From: CALINF01 sp039990395
GTDB taxonomy: Bacteria; Pseudomonadota; Gammaproteobacteria; Pseudomonadales; Halieaceae
Assembly: GCA_039990395.1 (NCBI GenBank)
Contig: JBDXFZ010000041.1
Span: 62,001-126,000 of the forward strand
Direction: 5' to 3'
Length of the DNA: 64,000 nt
In this document: positions 25,976 to 36,035 of the stretch, piece by piece
Layout: each line of letters begins with the position of its first letter
Position numbering within the stretch: the first letter of the stretch is position 1
The notes under the pieces: generated by a model
The model's input: only the letters and a program-made list of their open reading frames with translations
What the model was told of the DNA's origin: nothing
The model's database searches: none
Program-made: the position numbers and the translations under genes

Positions 25976-28615
25976 TTACAGGGAGCGTGCGATCTCCTTC
26001 ACTTCAAATACTTCGATCTGATCGCCCACTTTCACATCGGTGTAATTCTTCACGCCGATACCACATTCCGTGCCATTGCGTACTTCATTCGCGTCATCTT
26101 TAAAGCGGCGCAATGATTCCAACTCACCCTCGTAAATCACCACGTTGTCGCGCAGTACACGAATCGGCTTGGATCGGTAGACCGTTCCTTCGATAACCAT
26201 ACAGCCAGCGATCTGACCAAACTTCGGTGATCGGAACACGTCTCTCACTTCGGCGATACCAACAATCTCTTCGCGCAGCTCTGGTGCCAGCATACCCGTC
26301 AGAGCCTGCTTCACATCGTCGATAAGGTCATAGATCACATTGTAGTAACGCAGGTCTACGCCTTCGCTCTCTACCAGGCGTCGCGCTGCATTGTCTGCGC
26401 GCACGTTAAAACCAAATATCACGGCTTCGGAGGTCATGGCTAGAGTCACATCGGTTTCGGCGATCCCACCAACACCGCCAGAGACTATGTTCACCTGAAC
26501 TTCGTCATTACCAATATCGAGTAACGCGGTTTGAATCGCTTCCAGCGAGCCTCGTACATCGGCTTTAACCACCACATTGAGACGCTTCTTCTCGCCAGCC
26601 GTCATGCTCTCGAACATGTTGTCGAGCTTGGCTGCCTGTTGACGCTGAATCTTGGTGTCGCGGCTCTTTTCCTGGCGGAAGTCGGCCACCTCTCGAGCAC
26701 GGCGCTCACTCTCTACGGCAGCAAAAACGTCACCGGCGTCTGGCGTACCATCTAGTCCCAGGATCTCCACAGGGATGCTGGGACCAGCCTCGTCAATTGG
26801 CTTTCCGTTCTCATCCAGCATCGCACGAACGCGGCCAAACTGAAGACCTGCCAGAACGATGTCGCCTTTGCGCAACGTACCACTTTGTATCAACAAGGAC
26901 GCGACAGAACCACGACCCTTGTCGAGACGTGATTCGATCACAATACCTTGAGCTGGCACATCTCGTGGTGCGTTCAGTTCCAGTAATTCTGCCTGCAACA
27001 AAACAGCATCGAGCAATTCATTAACTCCATCACCGGTGATCGCCGATACGGGAATAAACTGCGTATCACCACCCCACTCTTCGGGAATCACTTCCTTGGC
27101 TGAAAGTTCATTCTTAACCCGCTCGGGATCCGCACCTTCTTTGTCCATCTTGTTCACAGCAACAATCAATGGCACGCCGGCAGCACGTGCGTGTTGCACC
27201 GCTTCTTCGGTTTGTGGCATCACGCCGTCGTCGGCTGCCACCACCAGAATCACGATATCCGTGCTCTTGGCGCCACGAGCACGCATAGCGGTAAACGCCG
27301 CGTGTCCGGGAGTATCGAGAAACGAAATCATGCCGTGATCGGTTTCAACGTGGTAGGCACCAATATGCTGCGTAATACCGCCGGCTTCGCCTGAAGCTAC
27401 GTGGCTCTTGCGGATGTAATCGAGCAGTGAGGTTTTACCATGGTCGACATGACCCATCACGGTTACAACCGGAGCACGTGGCTCATCGGTTCCTTCATGC
27501 AGTGACAGTGTTTCTTCAAGGCTTTCTTCCAGCGCATCTGAGCTCACCAACTTAACGCTGTGCCCAAGCTCTTCTACAACAAGAGTAGCCGTATCCTGAT
27601 CGATCATCTGATTGATCGTGGCCATTACGCCCAGCTTCATCAGCTCCTTGATCACTGCGCCAGATTTCAGCGCCATTTGCTGTGCCAAATCGCCAACCGA
27701 GATTACATCGGGCAGTTCAACCTGAGTGATCTTGCGCTCAGTTGGCATTTCAAAACCATGCTTGGAGTGCTCTGCGTGCGTGGCCTTGATCTTCTTGCGA
27801 CCACCCCGTCTGCGACCAGAACCGGACTCTGCTCGCTCCAGATCAGACAGTGACAGGTTGTGTCCACGCTGCTTACCCCGACCGGCAACATTGGTGCGGT
27901 CCAATCTGCCTCTGGCAGGTTTCTTACGATCAGTTTCTTTGGCGGCAGGCGCATCGTGCAGACGCTTAGGCTTGCGGGCCTCGGTCTCTTTCGTGCGGTT
28001 GACCACATCTGTCTTCGCTGCAGCAGCGGCTTCTTCAGCTGCTTGTCGCGCGGCAGCTGCCGCCTGACGGGCGGCAATGTCATCGGCTTCTTTCTTCTTA
28101 CGACGCTCAGCAGCGCGCTGACGCAAGACTTCCGGATCAAGATTGGCCGGATCTTCTTCAATAACCTCTTCGACAAACTCAGGCTCGGGAGCTGGCGCAG
28201 CCTCAACCACTTCTGGTTCGGGCGCAGCAACCTCGGCTACCGCCTCTTCTACTGGCGCAACCTCAGTTACCTCAGCGTCTACTGACTCGGCCGCTTCTTC
28301 TGCTGCGAGTTCTTCGGGATCACGCTTTACGTAGGTACGCTTTTTACGCACTTCAACGTTGACGGTCTTTTTACCCTGCGAGCCGCTGGTGCGCAGCGTA
28401 CTCAGCGTTTTGCGCTTGAGCGTTATTCGCTTAGGCGCTGCCGTCGATTCTCCATGGCTGCGCTTCAGGTGGGTAAGCAGAGTCTGCTTGTCCTCTTCGG
28501 ATACAGCTTCTTCTGCTGCACCGTGGGGCAGACCGGCCTCTTTCATCTGTGCTAACAGACGATCTACCGATGCTCCCACTGTTTCAGCGAGTTGCTGTAC
28601 TGTCACTTGCGCCAT
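25976..28615 (-). CDS. infB: Translation initiation factor IF-2
   Basis: An 879-residue GTPase that brings initiator tRNA to the 30S subunit. The N-terminus has the IF2_N domain (VTVQQLAETVGASVDRLLAQM). A long Ala/Glu/Lys/Arg-rich linker follows (about 50-270), then the G domain with GHVDHGKT, DTPGHAAFT and NKMDKEGAD, and the C-terminal domains that bind fMet-tRNA. Initiator tRNA itself is encoded at the head of the same operon region. Confidence 0.96.
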   Translation of the reverse strand: MAQVTVQQLAETVGASVDRLLAQMKEAGLPHGAAEEAVSEEDKQTLLTHLKRSHGESTAAPKRITLKRKTLSTLRTSGSQGKKTVNVEVRKKRTYVKRDPEELAAEEAAESVDAEVTEVAPVEEAVAEVAAPEPEVVEAAPAPEPEFVEEVIEEDPANLDPEVLRQRAAERRKKKEADDIAARQAAAAARQAAEEAAAAAKTDVVNRTKETEARKPKRLHDAPAAKETDRKKPARGRLDRTNVAGRGKQRGHNLSLSDLERAESGSGRRRGGRKKIKATHAEHSKHGFEMPTERKITQVELPDVISVGDLAQQMALKSGAVIKELMKLGVMATINQMIDQDTATLVVEELGHSVKLVSSDALEESLEETLSLHEGTDEPRAPVVTVMGHVDHGKTSLLDYIRKSHVASGEAGGITQHIGAYHVETDHGMISFLDTPGHAAFTAMRARGAKSTDIVILVVAADDGVMPQTEEAVQHARAAGVPLIVAVNKMDKEGADPERVKNELSAKEVIPEEWGGDTQFIPVSAITGDGVNELLDAVLLQAELLELNAPRDVPAQGIVIESRLDKGRGSVASLLIQSGTLRKGDIVLAGLQFGRVRAMLDENGKPIDEAGPSIPVEILGLDGTPDAGDVFAAVESERRAREVADFRQEKSRDTKIQRQQAAKLDNMFESMTAGEKKRLNVVVKADVRGSLEAIQTALLDIGNDEVQVNIVSGGVGGIAETDVTLAMTSEAVIFGFNVRADNAARRLVESEGVDLRYYNVIYDLIDDVKQALTGMLAPELREEIVGIAEVRDVFRSPKFGQIAGCMVIEGTVYRSKPIRVLRDNVVIYEGELESLRRFKDDANEVRNGTECGIGVKNYTDVKVGDQIEVFEVKEIARSL

Positions 28616-28674
28616 TCTTTATCTCCTCAATACCCTGTTGGTTTGCCCAAGACGTACGACCCGATCCGTTCGGG

Positions 28675-30168
28675 TTATTCCGTCTCCTCGGCAAACCAGG
28701 GTGCGCGTGCGGTCATAATCAATTCACCCGCACGCTCTTCTGTCATATCTTCAATATCTATCAGGTCATCAACCGCCTGCTCGGCAAGGTCTTCCATCGT
28801 AACGACACCGCGGCTCGCTAGAATAAACGCCAGGTGCTTATCCATGCCGTCCATCGTTAAAAGGTCTTCAGCCGGCTCATTGGCACCCAGTTGCTCTTCC
28901 GATGCAATTGCTTGCGTCAACAAAGCGTCCTTGGCACGAGCACGAAGTTCCTCAGCGATATCCTCGTCGAAGCCTTCTATTGCAGTCATTTCTTCCAATG
29001 GCACGTAGGCGACTTCCTCTAGAGTGGTAAAGCCTTCCTCTACGAGGATATCCGCAACATCTTCGTCAATGTCGAGCTGCTCACAGAACACCTTGATGAC
29101 TTCGCCAGCTTCCGCCTCATGCTTATCGGCGGCCTCGTCGGTGCTCATCACGTTGATCGTCCACTTGGTGAGATCTGCCGCCAATCGAACGTTCTGGCCA
29201 GAGCGACCAATCGCCTGAGCGAGATTATCCTCTGACACAGCAACGTCCATCGTGTTGCTGTCTTCGTCGACAACGATCGACTCCACTTCCGCCGGCGACA
29301 TGGCATTGATCACCAACTGCGCAGGATTGTCGTCCCACAGCACAATGTCTACACGCTCGTTATCCAACTCATTCGATACGGCTTGAACACGAGATCCTCG
29401 CATGCCTACACAGGCACCGACGGGATCAATACGCTGATCATTGGTTTTAACCGCGATCTTGGCGCGCGAACCCGGATCACGCGCCGCAGCACGAATCTGG
29501 ATGACCTCTTCTGCAATCTCTGGCACTTCAATCTTGAACAACTCGATCAGCATTTCCGGGCAAGCACGGCTCAGGATCAGCTGCGGCCCGCGAGTTTCCT
29601 CGCTGATTTCCATCAGAATTGCGCGTACGCGATCATTGACACGGAAGGTCTCGCGACCGACCAGTTGCTCACGTGGTAAAAGACCTTCGGCATTGTTGCC
29701 TAGATCCACAATGACGTTGTCTCGAGTCACTTTCTTAACCGTACCGGCAACGAGGTCGCCCACACGATCAGCGTATTGCTCTACAACTTGCGCACGCTCG
29801 GCGTCACGCACCCGCTGAACAATCACCTGCTTTGCGGTTTGCGCAGCAATGCGGCCAAACCCTACGTTCTCAATTTGCTCCTCGAACACATCACCGGGCT
29901 TGAGAGACTCTTCTTTCTCGATTGCCTCTTCGGTGGTGAACTGAGTACCCAACAATGCCATTTCCTCGTCAGGCACTACCAACCAGCGACGCAGGGTAGT
30001 GTAGTCACCCGTCTCACGGTCAATCGTCACTTCGATATCAGCGTCTTCGTCGTAACGCTTTTTGGTAGCCGTAGCCAAAGCCAATTCAATCGCCTCAAAA
30101 ATGATGTCCTCTGACACCCCTTTCTCGTTCGATACCGCTTCCGCTACTAACAGAATTTCTTTTGTCAT
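28675..30168 (-). CDS. nusA: Transcription termination/antitermination factor NusA
   Basis: A 497-residue protein with the standard order: N-terminal RNA polymerase-binding domain, S1 (about 135-200, VGDLVAGTVKKVTRDNVIVDLG), two KH domains (PVGACVGMRGSRVQAVSNEL and AIGRSGQNVRLAADLT) and two acidic C-terminal repeats. It lies 29 bases after rimP. Confidence 0.96.
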   Translation of the reverse strand: MTKEILLVAEAVSNEKGVSEDIIFEAIELALATATKKRYDEDADIEVTIDRETGDYTTLRRWLVVPDEEMALLGTQFTTEEAIEKEESLKPGDVFEEQIENVGFGRIAAQTAKQVIVQRVRDAERAQVVEQYADRVGDLVAGTVKKVTRDNVIVDLGNNAEGLLPREQLVGRETFRVNDRVRAILMEISEETRGPQLILSRACPEMLIELFKIEVPEIAEEVIQIRAAARDPGSRAKIAVKTNDQRIDPVGACVGMRGSRVQAVSNELDNERVDIVLWDDNPAQLVINAMSPAEVESIVVDEDSNTMDVAVSEDNLAQAIGRSGQNVRLAADLTKWTINVMSTDEAADKHEAEAGEVIKVFCEQLDIDEDVADILVEEGFTTLEEVAYVPLEEMTAIEGFDEDIAEELRARAKDALLTQAIASEEQLGANEPAEDLLTMDGMDKHLAFILASRGVVTMEDLAEQAVDDLIDIEDMTEERAGELIMTARAPWFAEETE

Positions 30169-30197
30169 TTCTAGCCTCGCCAGTTCACTTTCCGCGT

Positions 30198-30653
30198 CTA
30201 GATACGCGGCTCTACACGCGCCTTATCGACCGCGCTAAAGGGGAGGAGGTACTCGTGATCATCCACATGGACCACCACATCCTCACCTTCAATTCCTTTC
30301 AATATGCCTTTAAATTTGCGCCTGCCCTCAAAGGGCGTGCGAAGACGCATTTCAATCTGTTCACCGATATAACCGGAATATTGCTCAAGCTTGAACAACA
30401 GTCGATCCATACCTGGCGACGACACTTCAAGCGTGTACTCGCCGGTGATCGGGTCCTCAACATCCAGAATCGCACTCACCTGCTGGCTTACCGCGGCGCA
30501 ATCTTCCACCCCGATGCCATTGTCCGAGTCTATGTACACGCGCAACACGCTGTGTCGACCTTGCGAAATATGTTCAATACCCCACAGCTCGAACCCCAGT
30601 GCCTCAATCGTGGGCTCGAGCATGATCTGCATCTTCTGCTCTTTACCTGCCAC
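30198..30653 (-). CDS. rimP: Ribosome maturation factor RimP
   Basis: A 151-residue 30S maturation protein (GFELWGIEHISQGRHSVLRVYID, EVSSPGMDRLLF). The start is GTG 30651-30653, preceded by the strong ribosome site GGAGGTCGA. A longer in-frame ATG at 30737 would run back through the terminator hairpin and is not credible. It is the first protein gene of the rimP-nusA-infB-rbfA-truB-rpsO-pnp operon. Confidence 0.93.
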   Translation of the reverse strand: MAGKEQKMQIMLEPTIEALGFELWGIEHISQGRHSVLRVYIDSDNGIGVEDCAAVSQQVSAILDVEDPITGEYTLEVSSPGMDRLLFKLEQYSGYIGEQIEMRLRTPFEGRRKFKGILKGIEGEDVVVHVDDHEYLLPFSAVDKARVEPRI

Positions 30654-30691
30654 TCGACCTCCGATCGATTCATGCTTTTGCGTCACATACG

Positions 30692-30715
30692 AAAAAGCCC
30701 CAATAAGGGGCTTTT
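30692..30715 (-). terminator. tRNA-fMet terminator
   Basis: AAAAAGCCCC / GGGGCTTTT forms an A/T-flanked GC stem 43 bases downstream of the tRNA-fMet CCA end. A second perfect inverted repeat (CGTATCGCC / GGCGATACG, 30722-30753) lies between the tRNA and this terminator and may assist 3' processing. Confidence 0.75.
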
Positions 30716-30757
30716 CGTCGTCGTATCGCCAGGTCATTGGAGCAGGCGATACGGTAT

Positions 30758-30834
<77 letters not shown>

Positions 30835-31043
30835 TCAAAACTTCCTCGTTACAAAGGCCCCTTTGCGCCTTGCAATTGAGCCTATTCCAAGAATTGGCCC
30901 CTAATCGAGGACGTGCATTATAGGTATCCGCCTATGCGGGGTCAACAGCATGCCAAGGTTATATTTTCTGCGCCAAAAAGGCAGATTTGCCGGTTATCTT
31001 CGGGCCTGGTTTCTGCCTTCCCTGCCAAACAGTTCTCTGAGCT

Positions 31044-32042
31044 CTATCGAGAGCGGATAACGACCCTCTGCTCAATTGCGCCAAAAATTGACTGCCCGTT
31101 GGCGTCGTGCATTTCCAGCCTCACGACATCACCGTCAGTCATAAACTCGGTGTGCGGTTTACCTTCATTGATGGTTTCGATCATGCGAACCTCTGCGAGG
31201 CAGCTGTATCCCAACCCCCCTCCTGCTATCGACTTCCCGGGTGTTCCGTCGGCATCCTTATTGGATACCGTGCCCGAGCCAATAACAGCGCCAGCACACA
31301 ATGCACGCGTTTTCGCAGCATGAGCCACCAAGGTAGGAAAGCTAAATGTCATATCGACACCAGCATTGGCCTCGCCGAACACCTCACCCCGATAGTGCAC
31401 CAACAAGGGTCGATGCAAGCGGCCGTCACGCCAGTCGTCTCCCAACTCGTCTGGAGTAACGCAGACCGGGCTAAACGCACTGGATGGCTTCGACTGGAAG
31501 AAGCCGAAGCCCTTCCCCAGCTCCGCGGGAATCAGGTTGCGCAAGGAAACATCATTAACCAGCATGACCAATCGGATCGCTGCAGCAGCCTCCTCTTTCG
31601 TTGCGCCCATCGGCACATCGTCGGTCACGACTGCTACCTCACCCTCAAAGTCTATTCCCCAAGCGGGATCGGCCATCACGATATCGGAATGCGGTCCCAA
31701 AAAAGTATCCGAGCCTCCCTGGTACATCAGGGGGTCAGTCCAAAAGCTTTCAGGCATCTCGGCGCCACGGGCCCTGCGCACCAGTTCGACATGGTTCACA
31801 TAAGCCGACCCATCTGCCCATTGATAAGCGCGTGGCAAGGGCGACGCGCATAGAGCCTCATCAAACGCCTCTCCTTCTCCAGCATTAACGCGCACGTACA
31901 GCGCATTGAGCACAGAATAAGCACTGCTCCAATTGTCCAGCGCTGCCTGCATTGTCATATCTGTCGTTAGGTAACGTGCCAGATCGCGCGAAACCACCAC
32001 CAACGCGCCATCGCGCCCCGTGTTCAGTGATGCCAATTTCAT
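31044..32042 (-). CDS. Fumarylacetoacetate hydrolase family protein
   Basis: A 332-residue FAH-fold enzyme of aromatic-ring catabolism type. Metal-site and core segments include DFEGEVAVVTDDVPMG, LVNDVSLRNLIPAELGKGFG, FQSKPSSAFSPVCVTPDELG and IGSGTVSNKDADGTPGKSI. This form resembles fumarylacetoacetases of homogentisate-type pathways more than small acylpyruvases. The start ATG overlaps the stop of the VOC gene upstream (ATGA), so the two are translationally coupled. No homogentisate or hydroxyphenylpyruvate gene is in the window, so the exact substrate is open. Confidence 0.85.
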   Translation of the reverse strand: MKLASLNTGRDGALVVVSRDLARYLTTDMTMQAALDNWSSAYSVLNALYVRVNAGEGEAFDEALCASPLPRAYQWADGSAYVNHVELVRRARGAEMPESFWTDPLMYQGGSDTFLGPHSDIVMADPAWGIDFEGEVAVVTDDVPMGATKEEAAAAIRLVMLVNDVSLRNLIPAELGKGFGFFQSKPSSAFSPVCVTPDELGDDWRDGRLHRPLLVHYRGEVFGEANAGVDMTFSFPTLVAHAAKTRALCAGAVIGSGTVSNKDADGTPGKSIAGGGLGYSCLAEVRMIETINEGKPHTEFMTDGDVVRLEMHDANGQSIFGAIEQRVVIRSR

Positions 32043-32593
32043 GATTTCTCCCGCGCCTGCTCGGCAAATTCCCTCTCATGCAGCCAGGCGGCGTGGCGCG
32101 GTGCTTTTTTAGTCCGCGACCACTCCTCGATCATTGCTGGCGCAACATCGCGCAGCGTGTCCAAATCACCGGGCAGATCAATATTCGCCGCCAACTCTAA
32201 ACGATGGCCGTTAGGGTCAAAAAAGTAGATGGATTTGAAAATGCCATGATGGGTAGGTCCCAAAACCTCAATTCCGTGCGACTCTATCTGGGACTTGGCC
32301 GCTAACAGCGCGCGCTCATCTTCCACCTCAAATGCAATGTGCTGTACCCATTCCGGCGTCGCTTCATCTCGCCCCATTTCCGGCGAATTGGGTAGCTCGA
32401 AAAATGCCAGGACATTGCCCATGCCGGCATCCAGAAAAACGTGCATGTAGGGGTCGGGCGCTTTGGTCGACGGCACCTGATCCTCGGCAATCGCCAGCAC
32501 CAGATCCATATCCATCACGCGTTTATAGAATTCGATCGTTTCTTTGGCATCACGACACCGATAGGCCACGTGATGTATGCGTTTGATATCCAT
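32039..32593 (-). CDS. VOC (glyoxalase/dioxygenase) family protein
   Basis: A 184-residue vicinal-oxygen-chelate protein. It opens MDIKRIHHVAYRCRDAKETIEFY and has HIAFEVEDE and the second-half motif FFDPNGHRLELAANI, which supply the two His/Glu metal ligands. The start is ATG 32591-32593 behind GAGGAGG. It is paired with the FAH hydrolase, suggesting a two-gene aromatic or ketoacid degradation unit. Whether it is a dioxygenase, isomerase or glyoxalase cannot be told from sequence alone. Confidence 0.8.
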   Translation of the reverse strand: MDIKRIHHVAYRCRDAKETIEFYKRVMDMDLVLAIAEDQVPSTKAPDPYMHVFLDAGMGNVLAFFELPNSPEMGRDEATPEWVQHIAFEVEDERALLAAKSQIESHGIEVLGPTHHGIFKSIYFFDPNGHRLELAANIDLPGDLDTLRDVAPAMIEEWSRTKKAPRHAAWLHEREFAEQAREKS

Positions 32594-32680
32594 AATCTGC
32601 CTCCTCGCGGATGAGAGACAAAGTATAGGCACTGTAGAATATAGTTACAAGTGAAACTACTTAAGTGGCCAAACCGGCAC

Positions 32681-32708
32681 AAAAAAGGCCATTCACTGAA
32701 ATGGCCTT
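32681..32708 (-). terminator. Terminator of the subtilisin-like protease gene
   Basis: For leftward transcription the sequence forms AAGGCCATTTCA / TGAATGGCCTT followed by six T residues, 68 bases after the protease stop codon. Confidence 0.85.
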
Positions 32709-32776
32709 ACTACGAGCGCGAGACAGAAAGTTGATTCACTATCCCTGCCCAGCTTGCTGGGGAAAAAGCATCCGCT

Positions 32777-35002
32777 CTAAAACGGATCAGGTACCGCGAG
32801 AATCGCCGCCTCCGCATCCACGAGACCATGACCCGATTCGTAATTGAAACCGGGCCGACCCTCAACATCCTCAATGGAATCAGTAAGCAAAAATCCGCCA
32901 GATTCGTCATCGTCATATCCAGCTTCACGCAGACTCACTGGGCGAGAAGTGTCACTTAGTATCTGGTAGATCTGCTCGGGAGAGAGCCCGGGGTTCTTTT
33001 GCAGCATTAGCGCTGCCACTGCAGCCACGTTGGGCGCAGAGGCAGACGTACCGAAAAAGTTGGGCAGCTCATTCTCAACCTCATCCAATTCCGGGGTTAC
33101 AAAAGTGCTAAATGGGCTGTTCTTGCCGTTATCGTTATCATCATCGAAGCTAGAATCAAAACCAAAGAAAGATGTATTCGAGCCATCCACACCGGTAAAC
33201 CTGGGGTTGTCCGGAGTTAAGGGTGTATCGAGTCTTGAGCCAAATTCGTCCAGCAAAATTGGAATGTTTCCTGTAGAGCTGAAGTCCTCCAGGCACGCAG
33301 AGCTATCTACAGTACAAGAACCAGTCGGGATGCGGGTGATGATATCCTCATTACCATCGAAAGCCTCAGTAAAATAGAAAGCGGCCGCTGCTACTGATGC
33401 AACATTTTCTCCATTGGAGTGGCCATACGCTGTGCCACTTTGGGTGTCATGCTCACGGAGCTGAATACTTCCAGCAAAATCAAAAGGCACCCACTTGATG
33501 CGACCCGGCGCATCGCCGCCTGACACAACGATGCTGATCTGAAACTCTTCCGGACCCTTGTTAGGCTGCCCCGCGTAAACCAAAGCTGCAAGCTCTACTG
33601 CGTCTCCACCAATATTGTTCACTCCTGTCAACTGACAGGTAATTCCAGCAGCCAACCCAACTTCGGGACAGAATGGCACCAGAATGCCGTTGCGATCATA
33701 GATGAGGAAATCAACATCTGACGTTGCCGCAGCGGCGGGTGTTTGCGAGTCGCCCGCTAATGCCAGAGCAAAGCCAGTCGAAGTCACATGGGGCTGATCC
33801 CACTGAAAGCTGAACACTGTGATAGCCGCACCGGTTGAATCGGGAATAGCCAGAAAACTCAACGTGTCATCCACACCGTCCCCTGGGTCGAAATCATGGC
33901 GCAGCGACTCGCTGGGTCCTGATGTTCTTCCCTCTTGAAGCTTTCGGCCATTGTTTCCGTAGCGGACTGCTGGCTCGAAGTTCGATTCATATGAGTTTTT
34001 CGCATTGTTTCCGGCTGACGAGAAGTAGGGAACCCCCTCCTCGGCTACCTTGTTTGCGGCCTGCGCGACCACTCCTGGAGAGAACATAGGTTCGACAAAG
34101 TAAATTACATCGTCGACAATCACATCAGATTTTTGCTGTGGTATGTCGTAAGATGGAGCATCAAGGCCTTCGACGCCATCACTGAATATTGTGGGCACAC
34201 CAGCAAGCTCCAAGATGCCCAAACCAAAGTCTAATCGGCTATTGAACGCGGTATGAAATGATTGAGGAGACCCGGGCGCCACATCTTTTATCAGGTTGGC
34301 CATGCCGCGACCCTCGTCTGAGCCTGGACAACCACCGTTGTCCAATACTTCAACATCAGGATCGATATCCTCATTGGCCTTATCTTCTTCTGGCGTTGCA
34401 TTGGGTGCGCCGGGTTCAAAAACGGTACCGCACTCAAAACTGTCAGACAAAATTCCAATTCTGACACCAGAGCCGTCATACCCGGAATCCAGCGCTCTTG
34501 CTGCTGGGGCATTCACACCTAAGTCTCCCTGACCAACCACTTGACCTTGCGACGCGACCCGTGTTCTCGCTACCGATGGAGTGGCGTACCGAAGACTCTC
34601 CGCGCTACCCAGCTCGCTGAGAGCTGAAAGTGGCAGATTCGCAGAAAAGTAGTTCCCTATACGCCTGACCTCATTCGCTCCAAGCGATGTGAGTAGCATC
34701 TGCAGTGCTGGACCATCATTCGCAATGCCCTCTAGGCTAACCATGCCATTCCTTAGTCTCACTGCAGGCAGTTTGGTTTCGAGGGAGGTAGACGCAGTCG
34801 CTTTCTTTCCCCGCGATTTTTGTGCTGCCAAATATTCGCCGTTGAGCGCGGAAAGCCACGGGCCTAGTTTCCCATTTGAACCCGACTTAGCTTTCTCCAG
34901 AGTCTTTCGCTCAGCAGCATCGCCAATTGCCGAAGAGGCAACCAAAGGCGTAAGAGCAGCGATAGACGCACAACTGATAGCAACTATCCTTTTGATTTTC
35001 AT
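32777..35002 (-). CDS. Secreted S8 (subtilisin-like) serine protease, atypical triad
   Basis: A 741-residue exported protein with signal peptide (RIVAISCASIAALTPLVASSA). A prodomain-like region (about 40-150) is followed by the aspartate block SGVRIGILSDSFEC. The serine block is GTSASAPNVAAVAALMLQ with catalytic Ser near 653. The usual HGTHVAG histidine block is missing; where it is expected there is SDEGRGMANLIKDVAPGS, as in a subgroup of bacterial S8-like proteins with a Glu/Asp-rich segment. Activity is therefore uncertain. It is a single-gene unit between its own terminator and a 249-base AT-rich leader. Confidence 0.8.
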   Translation of the reverse strand: MKIKRIVAISCASIAALTPLVASSAIGDAAERKTLEKAKSGSNGKLGPWLSALNGEYLAAQKSRGKKATASTSLETKLPAVRLRNGMVSLEGIANDGPALQMLLTSLGANEVRRIGNYFSANLPLSALSELGSAESLRYATPSVARTRVASQGQVVGQGDLGVNAPAARALDSGYDGSGVRIGILSDSFECGTVFEPGAPNATPEEDKANEDIDPDVEVLDNGGCPGSDEGRGMANLIKDVAPGSPQSFHTAFNSRLDFGLGILELAGVPTIFSDGVEGLDAPSYDIPQQKSDVIVDDVIYFVEPMFSPGVVAQAANKVAEEGVPYFSSAGNNAKNSYESNFEPAVRYGNNGRKLQEGRTSGPSESLRHDFDPGDGVDDTLSFLAIPDSTGAAITVFSFQWDQPHVTSTGFALALAGDSQTPAAAATSDVDFLIYDRNGILVPFCPEVGLAAGITCQLTGVNNIGGDAVELAALVYAGQPNKGPEEFQISIVVSGGDAPGRIKWVPFDFAGSIQLREHDTQSGTAYGHSNGENVASVAAAAFYFTEAFDGNEDIITRIPTGSCTVDSSACLEDFSSTGNIPILLDEFGSRLDTPLTPDNPRFTGVDGSNTSFFGFDSSFDDDNDNGKNSPFSTFVTPELDEVENELPNFFGTSASAPNVAAVAALMLQKNPGLSPEQIYQILSDTSRPVSLREAGYDDDESGGFLLTDSIEDVEGRPGFNYESGHGLVDAEAAILAVPDPF

Positions 35003-35251
35003 ACAAATTTCCTATATTAATTATTGGCTGAGGCAGGAATACGAAGTACTAATAAAGCCAATTTCCATCCTCCAAGATTGCGGATGAGTGCAATTTTGAG
35101 CGCGACAAATACACACAATCATTTGAGCGTAGGCCATAAAAATGAAATAGCAAACGCTCTGGCGAATAAGGCCTGCGGGGCATCAATACCTGCATCATTG
35201 CGCCGCTACTGAGGTTGGCCAGCCACGAGTGAAACAGCCAAGCGCGTTAAA

Positions 35252-35920
35252 CTACTCCCGACCGAAAATATTGAGCGCGTAACCCACAGCAAAGAAACTA
35301 AATGCGATGAGGCTTACGGGCGGCAGCCCGCCATGCCAGCTTGCCGGGTTAAGCCAACCGGCGTATCCCATTAACGCCAAATGGAAGCCACCTAGGGACA
35401 GAGCCACCATCAAGACTCGCCTGGATGTGATGATTGCGATGAATGCCTTGTCTTCGCGTAGATTAGTTTGAAAGCTCAGATTGTAGGCCCAAAGAAATAC
35501 GAAGCCCAGAATACCCGCCAGCATACTGATGCTCGCCACTCCGGTTAATGTGCCGTTGGCGGTAAAGAACTTGGGATAATATGACGATGAAAAAAGCAGA
35601 AAGCTAACGAACACGTGAATCAACACGAGTAGGAACCCTGTCATGCCAAAGGCCTTGCGGGCATCTAGCCACGAGCCAGGCACAGCCAGCCCCAGACTCT
35701 TTGCCGGCCCAAGCGCAAAATTAAGTGTAAGCAGAATAAACGCCGCTAAGCACAGGCCCTTGTTCAGGATAAAAAGTGAGAAGTCTTTCCACGGAACGTT
35801 ACCTGCCAGGTGATAACGCAAAACAGCGTAGCCAACTGCCAACAAAATGACGGTCGTGATTATTCTTGCGCTTGCGTTATCTGGATCTACGCCCTTCATG
35901 GAACTCACCCGTATGAACAC
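35252..35920 (-). CDS. Ferric-reductase-like transmembrane protein
   Basis: A 222-residue inner-membrane protein with about six helices. Histidines lie in the third and fifth predicted helices (FLLVLIHVFVSF and LGGFHLALMGYAG), and TSRR precedes the fifth helix, the pattern of b-haem ferric-reductase-like domains such as MsrQ. No NAD or flavin domain is attached. The gene converges toward nothing obvious and ends 249 bases from the protease promoter region. Confidence 0.65.
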   Translation of the reverse strand: MFIRVSSMKGVDPDNASARIITTVILLAVGYAVLRYHLAGNVPWKDFSLFILNKGLCLAAFILLTLNFALGPAKSLGLAVPGSWLDARKAFGMTGFLLVLIHVFVSFLLFSSSYYPKFFTANGTLTGVASISMLAGILGFVFLWAYNLSFQTNLREDKAFIAIITSRRVLMVALSLGGFHLALMGYAGWLNPASWHGGLPPVSLIAFSFFAVGYALNIFGRE

Positions 35921-35997
35921 CTGACAGATCGAGTATATGTGGGATTAGCCCGCCGGGCAGCTTAAAGTCTCCAGTTCGCCGTTGGAAGGAGCCGCAC

Positions 35998-36034
35998 AAA
36001 AAAAAGGGCCTTCCGTATGGAAGGCCTTTTTTGT
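35998..36034 (-). terminator. Strong terminator abutting the leftmost att copy; probable original tRNA-Leu terminator
   Basis: GGCCTTCC / GGAAGGCC with a GTAT loop is flanked by A-runs on the left and T-runs on the right, so it can work both ways. It begins one base left of the duplicated tRNA-Leu 3' end at 36036. Before island insertion it would have stood just downstream of the tRNA-Leu CCA, the expected place for that gene's terminator. Confidence 0.75.
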
Positions 36035-36035
36035 T

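Noticed and set aside
30654..30737. Longer N-terminus for RimP
   Set aside because: It would translate through the tRNA-fMet terminator hairpin, while GTG 30653 has a strong ribosome site and gives the family length.
31107..31853. A 248-codon plus-strand ORF opposite the FAH hydrolase
   Set aside because: Shadow of a well-supported gene with clear FAH motifs on the other strand.
31044..36035. A third tRNA-linked island
   Set aside because: No further copy of the tRNA-Leu or tRNA-fMet end flanks this block, no recombinase is present, and the terminator next to the left att copy suggests it is older resident sequence.
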